Positions 1 to 4,593 of a stretch of DNA of 6,558 nt are shown piece by piece; position 1 is the stretch's first letter; each line of letters starts with the position of its first letter. A program made the translations under genes and the position numbers. The notes below the pieces were generated by a model. The model saw only the letters and a list, made by a program, of their open reading frames with translations. It searched no databases and was not told the DNA's origin. This DNA comes from a bacterium (lineage in GTDB: Bacteria > Actinomycetota > Humimicrobiia > Humimicrobiales > Humimicrobiaceae). The DNA is taken from positions 1 to 6,558 of the forward strand of contig JAUWQC010000055.1 in assembly GCA_030611285.1 (NCBI GenBank), written 5' to 3'.

Positions 1-463
1 TCTCTTCTCCAAGGCCGGAAAAATAAAAATTAACTTCCAGCCGGTTAGGATAACTATTTTCGTTTTCTTTCTCACTTTTTTTATTTGTAAAAAAATTTCT
101 TATTTTCTGCCATAATAAGGATAGACTGCTTTCAGTCTGATTATCCTCTGAACTATCGCCGGCAGTATTCCTAACATCAACCTCGATCTCTTTTTCATTT
201 ACGCCAGAATCTCCTCCGGTAACGGACTCCTCAACACTACTGCTTAACTGACCTGTGTCTGTCTCTGGTAAATCTGATACCATTAATTTGCTTTCATTAT
301 CATTTAAAAGAGAAGAAAATTTATTTTTTACAAAATCAGGATTATCAATATTATAAAAGATAATAAACCCGGCTGCCGCCAGAAGAATTATAATAAAAGT
401 AAATCTTAAAATTGGACTCGGCCTTTTTTTTCTTTTTTTAGCCTGTTTATTTCTGATATTCAT
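1..463 (-). CDS. Membrane-anchored protein with probable GerMN-like domain (partial, 3' end missing)
   Basis: This frame stays open for 154 codons from an ATG at 463 to the window edge, so the C-terminus is missing. The N-terminus is strongly basic (about residues 1-15, rich in K and R). One hydrophobic segment follows (about residues 17-36) with no lipobox cysteine, so I read it as a signal anchor rather than a lipoprotein signal. Next comes a long acidic, Ser/Thr/Asn-rich and presumably disordered linker (about residues 40-115). At the edge is the segment LEVNFYFSGLGEE, which resembles the first strand of GerMN domains, found in extracytoplasmic proteins of spore formers and relatives. That domain call rests on about 15 residues and is an inference. 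An in-frame TAA lies seven codons before the ATG with no other start codon in between, which fixes the start. No clear SD is seen. It lies 81 bases downstream of the phosphoesterase gene on the same strand and may be co-transcribed with it. Confidence 0.68.
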   Translation of the reverse strand, partial: MNIRNKQAKKRKKRPSPILRFTFIIILLAAAGFIIFYNIDNPDFVKNKFSSLLNDNESKLMVSDLPETDTGQLSSSVEESVTGGDSGVNEKEIEVDVRNTAGDSSEDNQTESSLSLLWQKIRNFFTNKKSEKENENSYPNRLEVNFYFSGLGEE

Positions 464-511
464 AAAATAATATAAATCATAAAATTATTTTCAACAGGTG
501 GATAAAATAGT

Positions 512-529
512 TATTACTTAAAAGTAATA
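512..529. repeat. Short AT-rich inverted repeat between two minus-strand genes
   Basis: TATTACTT and AAGTAATA form a perfect 8-base inverted repeat with a 2-base centre, in the 81-base gap between the phosphoesterase and the downstream membrane-protein gene. As RNA it would fold as a weak hairpin with at most a 7-bp stem and a 4-base loop. It lacks GC pairs and is not followed by a U-run on either strand, so it is a poor intrinsic terminator. A protein-binding site or a chance AT palindrome are both possible. Confidence 0.3.
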
Positions 530-544
530 TTACTAAAATAATGG

Positions 545-1594
545 TTATTCATCAATTTTATATATCCTTACCAGGCTTGCTTCCGGCTGACAGTAAAATC
601 TGAACTGTGAATATTTACCCTCTCCAAGACCTCTGGTCACGTAAAGAACAAATCTTTTAAAATAAAAAAGGCCTGAAGCAAATTTTGTCTTTATTTTACA
701 TCCTGAAACTACTGCTCCAACCAGTGGAAGTCTTACCTGGCCTCCATGAGTATGCCCGCTAAATATAATATCAACTTTCTTACTGGCCAGATTAATTATT
801 GAATCATTATCAGGGGTATGCATAAGTGCTATGCGCAATTTACCTCTGTTGTTTATTTTATGTACTTTTTCTTCTTTTAATCTAAAAATATTCTTATAAA
901 TATTCTTATAATCAGATTTTTCTGGCAGTTCTGGCCTGTTATCTATAATATTACTGATATGAGAAAACGCTTTTGCTATATCAATCTTATTTATTATTGG
1001 GTCATCAAGTCCGATAATCTCAATATCACCTATATCATAACTGCCTATATTAATCCTCCTGCTTTCATTTCTTAAAACTTCAATACCAATGTCTTTTAAT
1101 CTTTTTGCCATATGGGTAACATCATTTTCTCTTTTATATCTTCTTTTTCTTTTAAACATATTTTTTATAAACTCAGCTGGCGTCTTGCTATAATGATCAT
1201 GCACACCAAAAACAACATATTTTCCATATTTTGCCTTAAGCGGCGAAAGCATTTTGATAAGATATTCGATATTTTTATCATTCTCCGTTAAATCACCGGT
1301 AATAAAGATAAAATCCACATTTAATTTACTTAAGTTCCTTACAAATTTGAATAATTTTTTTCCTTTAGAATTTTTCCGCAGATGGAAATCAGACAGATGC
1401 AGAAATGTAAGAACAGGATTAGAGTTGTCTTTAACAGCAAGATTATTCTTACCGGCTTTAAATTTCAGATTATCTTTTATGAAAATATCCACGTCTGACA
1501 ATTTAAAATTAGCCGGCTCATACTTGAACGCATATAAGTATAATACTGCCAGTACAGCCGCAATTGCTGCGCACATATAAATAATCCATAACAT
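545..1594 (-). CDS. Membrane-anchored calcineurin-like metallophosphoesterase (YkuE-type)
   Basis: The 349-residue product has a hydrophobic N-terminal anchor (residues 2-22), which would place the catalytic domain outside the membrane. The metallophosphoesterase motifs occur in order: D69-F-H71 in LSDFH, G100-D101 in TGDLTEND, G130-V-H132-D-H134, H259 in MHTPD, and GHTHGG at 280-285 with the metal-binding H281 and H283. The tail has the TRGLGEG segment (320-326) common in YkuE-like enzymes. Members use a two-metal centre to hydrolyse phosphoesters, and some act on lipid or nucleotide-sugar phosphates; the substrate here is unknown. The third motif is odd: families usually have GNH(D/E), but here the metal-bridging Asn is Val131. 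A Lys/Arg-rich insert (about 147-165) and another at about 215-250 enlarge the domain. The ATG at 1594 follows a purine-rich stretch (AGAAAGAG). M7 is an alternative start but would cut into the anchor. The family call is secure. Confidence 0.9.
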   Translation of the reverse strand: MLWIIYMCAAIAAVLAVLYLYAFKYEPANFKLSDVDIFIKDNLKFKAGKNNLAVKDNSNPVLTFLHLSDFHLRKNSKGKKLFKFVRNLSKLNVDFIFITGDLTENDKNIEYLIKMLSPLKAKYGKYVVFGVHDHYSKTPAEFIKNMFKRKRRYKRENDVTHMAKRLKDIGIEVLRNESRRINIGSYDIGDIEIIGLDDPIINKIDIAKAFSHISNIIDNRPELPEKSDYKNIYKNIFRLKEEKVHKINNRGKLRIALMHTPDNDSIINLASKKVDIIFSGHTHGGQVRLPLVGAVVSGCKIKTKFASGLFYFKRFVLYVTRGLGEGKYSQFRFYCQPEASLVRIYKIDE

Positions 1595-1645
1595 ATACGA
1601 TCTTTTCTCTTTCTATAAAATACTATGAGTTTAAAAATTTATAAG

Positions 1646-1674
1646 ATAATACCACAAATTTTCCATAATTTAAC
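1646..1674 (-). promoter_or_regulatory. Candidate extended -10 promoter for the phosphoesterase
   Basis: On the minus strand TGGTATTAT (1654 to 1646) matches an extended -10 (TG-N-TATTAT). The best -35 at 17-base spacing is GTTAAA, only 3 of 6 to consensus, which an extended -10 can tolerate. Transcription would start near 1639 and give a leader of about 45 bases. Such matches are easy to find in AT-rich DNA. Confidence 0.33.
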
Positions 1675-1679
1675 TCATT

Positions 1680-1795
1680 TATTGCTGCCAGTGGAGCTGA
1701 CAGTGCCAATAAGTATACAGTCAGAAACAAGTGGAGCATAAATCCTATAAAGAAAAATAACTGTATCGATAAAAATAATCTTAATTGCAGCAATA
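1680..1795. repeat. Nested inverted repeats; possible structured RNA element
   Basis: The outer arms are TATTGCTGC (1680-1688) and GCAGCAATA (1787-1795), nine bases perfectly complementary. Inside them ATACAGT (1715-1721) pairs perfectly with ACTGTAT (1760-1766). A local hairpin is also possible: CTGCCAG (1685-1691), loop TGGAG, CTGACAG (1697-1703), six pairs around one C-A mismatch; it would compete with the outer stem. The outer and inner pairs could form together, giving a two-level stem in a GC-richer island inside AT-rich DNA. No known riboswitch consensus (B12 box, T-box) was recognised, and no U-run follows on either strand. It could be a leader structure for the phosphoesterase, a small RNA, or a mobile-element scar. 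Confidence 0.38.
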
Positions 1796-1796
1796 T

Positions 1797-1826
1797 AATA
1801 TAAAAAATTATAGCTTAACATATCAA
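1797..1826 (-). promoter_or_regulatory. Second candidate leftward promoter
   Basis: The minus strand carries TTGATA (1826 to 1821), an 18-base spacer and TATTAT (1802 to 1797), 5 of 6 matches in each box. If used, the transcript would start near 1790 and take almost the whole inverted-repeat element into a leader of about 195 bases for the phosphoesterase. It competes with the candidate at 1646-1674, and neither is proven. Confidence 0.3.
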
Positions 1827-1843
1827 AAAAATAATAAAAAAAA

Positions 1844-1872
1844 TTGACATGATAGACTAAATATATTAATAT
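1844..1872 (+). promoter_or_regulatory. Probable promoter of the toxin-antitoxin operon
   Basis: A perfect -35 TTGACA (1844-1849) is followed after exactly 17 bases by TAATAT (1867-1872), a 4 of 6 match to the -10. The first antitoxin ATG is about 78 bases beyond the -10. The -10 overlaps the first of two ATATTAATAT palindromes, so a bound repressor would block it. Confidence 0.6.
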
Positions 1873-1903
1873 TACTAATATGCATAATATTAATATGAAT
1901 ATT
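1863..1903. promoter_or_regulatory. Candidate operator: repeated AT palindromes over the TA promoter
   Basis: The 10-base palindrome ATATTAATAT occurs at 1863-1872 and again at 1887-1896, with start points 24 bases apart. TATGCATA (1879-1886) is a further palindrome between them. AATATT recurs at 1868, 1886 and 1898. Ribbon-helix-helix antitoxins commonly repress their own operon by binding short repeated sites as dimers, so this is a reasonable operator. Low complexity makes chance palindromes likely, so confidence is limited. Confidence 0.4.
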
Positions 1904-1949
1904 ATTGAAGGTTAGAAACAGAATTAATTTGATAAGTGAGATTAAGCAA

Positions 1950-2186
1950 ATGAACAAAATAAAAATTTCTGTATTCTTAGACAATGATGTTATGTTAAAA
2001 CTGAAAATTCTGGCTAAACTTACTAATAAATCTAATTCTTTTATAATAAGAGAAGCAGTTACTGAATATATAGCTAAAAAAATTCCTAAGAAGGAAATTA
2101 ATATTATTGGAATTGTTGACAGTGGCGATCCTCATTTTGCTGAAAATGATGAAGATGAATACCTGAAAGGTCTTGGGGAAGATTAA
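1950..2186 (+). CDS. Ribbon-helix-helix antitoxin, first copy (VapB-like)
   Basis: This 78-residue protein has an N-terminal ribbon-helix-helix fold: the DNA-binding strand KISVFLD (about 4-10), helix A around DVMLKLKILAKLT, the turn NKSNS, and helix B around FIIREAVTEYIAKK (31-44). The acidic tail, with SGDPHFAEN then DEYLKGLGED, is the kind of region that binds and neutralises PIN toxins in VapBC-type modules. A longer TTG start at 1905 is possible, but the ATG at 1950 gives 78 residues, exactly the length of the second copy, and both proteins then align from Met1. The SD is weak (AGTGAG, 9-10 bases upstream). No toxin gene lies directly behind it; the next gene is its paralogue after 56 bases. 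It may neutralise the shared PIN toxin, act mainly as operon repressor, or be an orphan antitoxin. Each of these is inference. Confidence 0.85.
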   Translation: MNKIKISVFLDNDVMLKLKILAKLTNKSNSFIIREAVTEYIAKKIPKKEINIIGIVDSGDPHFAENDEDEYLKGLGED

Positions 2187-2230
2187 CTTATATTTTTTGT
2201 TAAGGTTTATAAAACTCAAATTAAATGATC

Positions 2231-2236
2231 AGGTGA
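2231..2236 (+). promoter_or_regulatory. Strong Shine-Dalgarno of the second antitoxin
   Basis: AGGTGA lies six bases before the ATG at 2243. It is clearly better than the sites in front of the first antitoxin and the toxin. Higher translation of an antitoxin than of its toxin is usual in TA operons and points to this copy as the main toxin-neutralising one. Confidence 0.65.
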
Positions 2237-2242
2237 ATTATA

Positions 2243-2479
2243 ATGGAAAAAGAAAGAACATCAATACTTTTAGATAAAGATGTTATGTTGGAGCTTAAGA
2301 GACTGTCTAAAACAACTAATAAATCTACTTCTTTTCTTATAAGGGAAGCTGTTAACAGCTATGTGGCTAAAAAAGCTCCTAAGAAGAAAATAGGTATAAT
2401 TGGAATTGCAAGCAGTAGCGAATATTCAGATATCGCAAATAAAAAAGATGAATATCTAAAAGGCTTTGGGGAAGATTAA
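2243..2479 (+). CDS. Ribbon-helix-helix antitoxin, second copy (VapB-like)
   Basis: This 78-residue paralogue of the upstream protein has the same layout: strand RTSILLD (about 5-11), helix A through DVMLELKRLSKTT, the turn NKSTS, helix B FLIREAVNSYVAKK (31-44), then a basic PKKK link and a tail ending DEYLKGFGED. The DNA-contacting strand and helices are well conserved with copy one, while residues 56-68 are almost wholly different (ASSSEYSDIANKK against VDSGDPHFAENDE). It ends 23 bases before the PIN toxin, the spacing of a cognate antitoxin-toxin pair, and has the best ribosome binding site of the three genes. The expected role is to bind and inhibit the toxin and, as a dimer or toxin complex, repress the promoter at 1844-1872. 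The RHH family call is firm; the partnership is inferred from position. Confidence 0.9.
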   Translation: MEKERTSILLDKDVMLELKRLSKTTNKSTSFLIREAVNSYVAKKAPKKKIGIIGIASSSEYSDIANKKDEYLKGFGED

Positions 2480-2502
2480 TTAAAATTTATAGTAGGGAAA
2501 AA

Positions 2503-2916
2503 ATGCAAGTAATCGTAGAAACTAGTGTGCTGTACTCCTTAATGAATAATAGAGATAAAAATCATAAATTAGTTAAAAATTACTTTCTAAATAATAAAAA
2601 TATTTATTATATTCTGCCATCCACAACAATACCAGAATTATGTTATCTTATTAACACAAAATTAGGACCTTATTTCGAAATAAAATTACTTGAAGAAATT
2701 AATAGAAGTTTTCAATTAGAACTTCTAAAAGATGAGGACATCATAAGAATTATAGAAATATTAAAAAAATATGATACTCTTAATATTGGCTATGTAGATG
2801 CCTCAATTGTAGCTATAGCTGAGCGGCTTAAGATTAATAAAATTCTTACCCTGGATAGAAAGCATTTTGAAGTTATTGCGCCAAGGGGATTTGACTATTT
2901 TGATATACTTATATAA
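2503..2916 (+). CDS. PIN-domain ribonuclease toxin (VapC-like)
   Basis: The 137 residues match the usual length of a single PIN domain. The order is the first strand VIVETSVL (3-10), the conserved E45 in IPELCYL, D99 in GYVDASIVAIAERL, and D118 in ILTLDRKHF, followed by the final strand. PIN enzymes use a cluster of acidic residues to bind Mg2+ or Mn2+ and cut RNA; VapC toxins often target tRNA or rRNA, but the target here cannot be read from sequence. The first acidic position, normally Asp (V-x-D-T-S), is Glu6. The metal site may still work, because the other three acids are intact. Translation starts at an ATG five bases after AGGG, a modest SD. The gene follows the second antitoxin by 23 bases and ends the operon. 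There is no sign of truncation. Confidence 0.88.
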   Translation: MQVIVETSVLYSLMNNRDKNHKLVKNYFLNNKNIYYILPSTTIPELCYLINTKLGPYFEIKLLEEINRSFQLELLKDEDIIRIIEILKKYDTLNIGYVDASIVAIAERLKINKILTLDRKHFEVIAPRGFDYFDILI

Positions 2917-2945
2917 AAATTTTTTAAAAACTTATATAAAGTTTT
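2907..2945 (+). repeat. Direct repeat plus weak hairpin at the TA operon end
   Basis: ACTTATATAAA occurs at 2907-2917, overlapping the toxin stop codon, and again at 2930-2940. The second copy lies in a perfect 7-base inverted repeat, AAAACTT (2927-2933) and AAGTTTT (2939-2945), with a 5-base loop. No U-run follows and the stem has one GC pair, so it is at best a poor terminator. A related CTTTATATAA lies at 3005-3014. Confidence 0.3.
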
Positions 2946-2986
2946 CACTTAAAACATAATTATGGTTATGTCAATAAAGCAAGTAT

Positions 2987-3015
2987 TTGGATAATTATAA
3001 AATACTTTATATAAT
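2987..3015 (+). promoter_or_regulatory. Candidate promoter of the SDR gene
   Basis: A perfect -10 TATAAT (3010-3015) is preceded at 17 bases by TTGGAT (2987-2992), 3 of 6 to the -35 consensus. Transcription would begin near 3022, leaving a short leader that contains the AAGGA ribosome site at 3033-3037. With no good terminator after the toxin, read-through from the TA operon is also possible. Confidence 0.42.
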
Positions 3016-3042
3016 TTTAAGATTATAAAAAAAAGGATGAAA

Positions 3043-3933
3043 ATGGTTCTACTTATTGGAGCAACAGATTTCCTGGGGCCTCCAGTTCTAAAAAAACTAC
3101 TGGAAACCAGTTATGATGTCAATTGTCTGGTAAGAACAGACAGCGATAGATCCAGGCTTTTAGATGCTGCAAGGTCTGCAGGTAAAAAGATTACATTCAG
3201 TACAGGAAATTTGCAGAGTGGGGATTCGATAATTTCAGCCATTAAAAAAGCAAAAAGCGCAGTCTATATGGTTAACCTTAAATATACCCATCTCCTGGAA
3301 ATATTCCTTCACACAATCAAGCTCACCGAACTTAAAAGAGTTGTTTTTATAAGCTCCACCACTGTTTTAATCCCTCTTGAATGTATGGTTAAGAAGCAAA
3401 AAATATATTCTGAAAATCTGATAAAAGATCCCGGCCTGGACTATACAATCCTCCGGCCCTCTATGATATACGGCTGCCCGGATGATACCAATTTTTCAAA
3501 AATGATCCGTTTTATAAAAAGGAAAGGTTTTTTTATAACTTTCGGAAGCGGTAATAATCTAATCCAGCCCATATATATTGAAGATGCAGCCGATTCCATT
3601 GTTAATGTCCTGGATAATAAAAAAACTTACCAAAAAACCTACAACATTGCCGGTAAAGACTCATTAAAATATAATGAAATGCTGGATATTGTAAGAAACA
3701 AATTAAAAAAGAAATTTAAAGTAATAAAAATCCCTATTAAACTCGGCATATTCTTAATCTCAATATACTCCAAAATCTTTAAAAATCCATCCCTGACTCC
3801 TGACCAGATAGAGAGGATGACAATCAATAAATCATATCCATATGATAAAGCCAGAGAAGATTTTAACTTCTCTCCTACAAGCTTTGAAGATGGTATAGAA
3901 AAATTAATAAAGGAGTTAGAAGTTCAGAATTAA
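3043..3933 (+). CDS. Atypical SDR / NAD-dependent epimerase-like protein
   Basis: This 296-residue protein has a Rossmann N-terminus: strand VLLIGAT, the glycine motif GATDFLG (6-12), and LVRTD after strand two. Strand VVFISSTTVL (100-109) and RPSMIYG (138-144) belong to the extended/atypical SDR pattern, as do QPIYIEDAADSIV (175-187) and the C-terminal D-F-N-F-S-P-T-S-F-E-D-G. Two things are odd. The middle glycine of GxxGxxG is Asp9. The YxxxK catalytic pair is absent where expected: the segment is KIYSENLIK, with Tyr122 followed by Asn at +3 and no Lys at +4, closer to NDUFA9/NmrA-like atypical SDRs that bind cofactor without classic chemistry. Substrate is unknown; nearby polysaccharide genes suggest a nucleotide sugar or a lipid-linked sugar. 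The ATG at 3043 is preferred over that at 3037 because AAGGA (3033-3037) is then five bases upstream, whereas it touches the earlier ATG. It converges on the sugar transferase gene, 66 bases apart. Confidence 0.82.
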   Translation: MVLLIGATDFLGPPVLKKLLETSYDVNCLVRTDSDRSRLLDAARSAGKKITFSTGNLQSGDSIISAIKKAKSAVYMVNLKYTHLLEIFLHTIKLTELKRVVFISSTTVLIPLECMVKKQKIYSENLIKDPGLDYTILRPSMIYGCPDDTNFSKMIRFIKRKGFFITFGSGNNLIQPIYIEDAADSIVNVLDNKKTYQKTYNIAGKDSLKYNEMLDIVRNKLKKKFKVIKIPIKLGIFLISIYSKIFKNPSLTPDQIERMTINKSYPYDKAREDFNFSPTSFEDGIEKLIKELEVQN

Positions 3934-3999
3934 AAATATAAACAATCAGATAACTGCTGCTTTTAAAAAATTTAAATGAATCACCAAAAAATATCTGGA

Positions 4000-4572
4000 T
4001 CAGTTTGCGCCCTTACCAGTAAGTGCTGCTTTTACTGTAACTAAAAAAATCTTTATATCCAATAGTATTGAAGCATCCTTAATATATAATTGGTCATACA
4101 TAACTTTATCCGGAATTGAAAGCTGGTCCCTTCCACTAATTTGAGCAAGCCCGGTTACCCCTGGCCGGACTTTATCCACACCCTTTTCTTTCCGCAGTTT
4201 TATCAGCAGTTCCTGGTTATACAATGCAGGCCTGGGACCTACAAAACTCATATCACCTTTCAATATATTTACAAGCTGAGGAATTTCATCTATGCTTGAT
4301 CTTCTGAGCATGGTTCCAATCCTGGTGTTCAAATTACTCTGGTTTTTCAGTCTGTCAGTCGGGATATCGGCAGTGCCTTTCTTCATGGTCCTGAATTTAT
4401 ATATGGTAAAATACCGGCTATTTATACCAATCCTTTTCTGCTTGAATATTACACCCCCGGGAGAATCAATTTTTATCAGTATTAGTATAATAATCCAGAA
4501 TGGAATGAATAATATTATTGAAATAATTGAGAATAATATATCAAAAATTCTTTTTGTAACTCTGTAAACCAT
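4000..4572 (-). CDS. Monotopic phosphoglycosyl transferase (PglC/WcaJ-type sugar transferase)
   Basis: The protein transfers a sugar-1-phosphate from a UDP-sugar to polyprenyl phosphate, the first membrane step of glycan assembly. At 190 residues it is the short form made only of the catalytic domain, as in PglC. It has a basic KR-FDI start (7-12), a re-entrant hydrophobic helix (about 10-34) with the kink Pro24, and DSPGGVIFKQKRIG (36-49). The helix-strand FTIYKFRTM (55-63) is followed by the catalytic dyad D95-E96 in SIDEIPQL, GDMSFVGPRP (106-115) and RPGVTGLAQISGRD (136-149). Every family signature is intact. The ATG at 4572 follows GGTGGG by 10 bases. The gene begins 21 bases after the 4,6-dehydratase, so the two are almost certainly one transcript; a 2-acetamido-6-deoxy sugar such as a bacillosamine derivative is a plausible substrate (inference). 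Its 3' end faces the SDR gene with no strong terminator in between. Confidence 0.93.
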   Translation of the reverse strand: MVYRVTKRIFDILFSIISIILFIPFWIIILILIKIDSPGGVIFKQKRIGINSRYFTIYKFRTMKKGTADIPTDRLKNQSNLNTRIGTMLRRSSIDEIPQLVNILKGDMSFVGPRPALYNQELLIKLRKEKGVDKVRPGVTGLAQISGRDQLSIPDKVMYDQLYIKDASILLDIKIFLVTVKAALTGKGAN

Positions 4573-4593
4573 AAACTAAAAACCCACCAGTCT

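Larger units (their letters stand above)
1595..1949. other. 355-base intergenic region between divergent phosphoesterase and TA genes
   Basis: No convincing gene is present. The stretch is very AT-rich except for a GC-richer island at about 1681-1740 (27 of 60 bases G or C by hand count). The island carries nested inverted repeats and a direct repeat of AGTGGAGC (1690-1697 and 1730-1737, 40 bases apart). A stop-free plus-strand frame from 1669 to a TAA at 1801 gives 44 codons but has no start codon. It could be a gene remnant or chance. Candidate promoters face both ways: leftward for the phosphoesterase (1646-1674 and 1797-1826) and rightward for the antitoxin (1844-1872). Confidence 0.6.
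1950..2479 (+). repeat. Tandem duplication of the antitoxin gene
   Basis: The two 237-base reading frames, start points 293 bases apart, encode proteins identical at 47 of 78 aligned positions without gaps (hand count). Their last 33 bases, from GATGAATA to GGGGAAGATTAA, are nearly identical at the DNA level. This shows duplication of one ancestral gene or serial acquisition of close relatives. The most divergent block is residues 56-68 in the tail. Confidence 0.85.

Noticed and set aside
1254..1580. Plus-strand open frame of 108 codons
   Set aside because: It lies wholly inside the phosphoesterase gene on the opposite strand and its translation has no recognisable domain.
1683..1707. Cobalamin riboswitch-like piece (GCCACTG-type) on either strand
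   Set aside because: Only a short resemblance; the other conserved elements and a B12-related downstream gene are absent.
1905..1949. TTG start extending the first antitoxin by 15 residues
   Set aside because: The extension has no counterpart in the paralogue, and the ATG at 1950 gives the same 78-residue length with alignment from Met1.
1995..2219. Minus-strand open frame of 74 codons over the first antitoxin
   Set aside because: It is the shadow of an RHH gene that has a paralogue next to it; the translation is Phe/Asn/Ser-rich low complexity.
3037..3042. ATG at 3037 as SDR start
   Set aside because: The AAGGA site touches this ATG, leaving no spacing; the ATG at 3043 has a proper five-base spacer.
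3639..3827. Minus-strand open frame of 62 codons
   Set aside because: It lies inside the SDR gene on the opposite strand with no supporting signal.
3934..3999. Bidirectional terminator between the convergent SDR and transferase genes
   Set aside because: Only a 6-base inverted repeat CAGATA (3947-3952) / TATCTG (3992-3997) with a 39-base loop was found, and no GC-rich stem with a U-run on either strand.
3955..4034. 11-base direct repeat TGCTGCTTTTA at 3955 and 4024
   Set aside because: One copy is inside the transferase coding sequence and composition is simple; most likely chance.
4292..4567. Plus-strand open frame of 91 codons, hydrophobic
   Set aside because: It is antisense to the sugar transferase, whose motifs are all intact; the hydrophobicity mirrors the opposing membrane helix.
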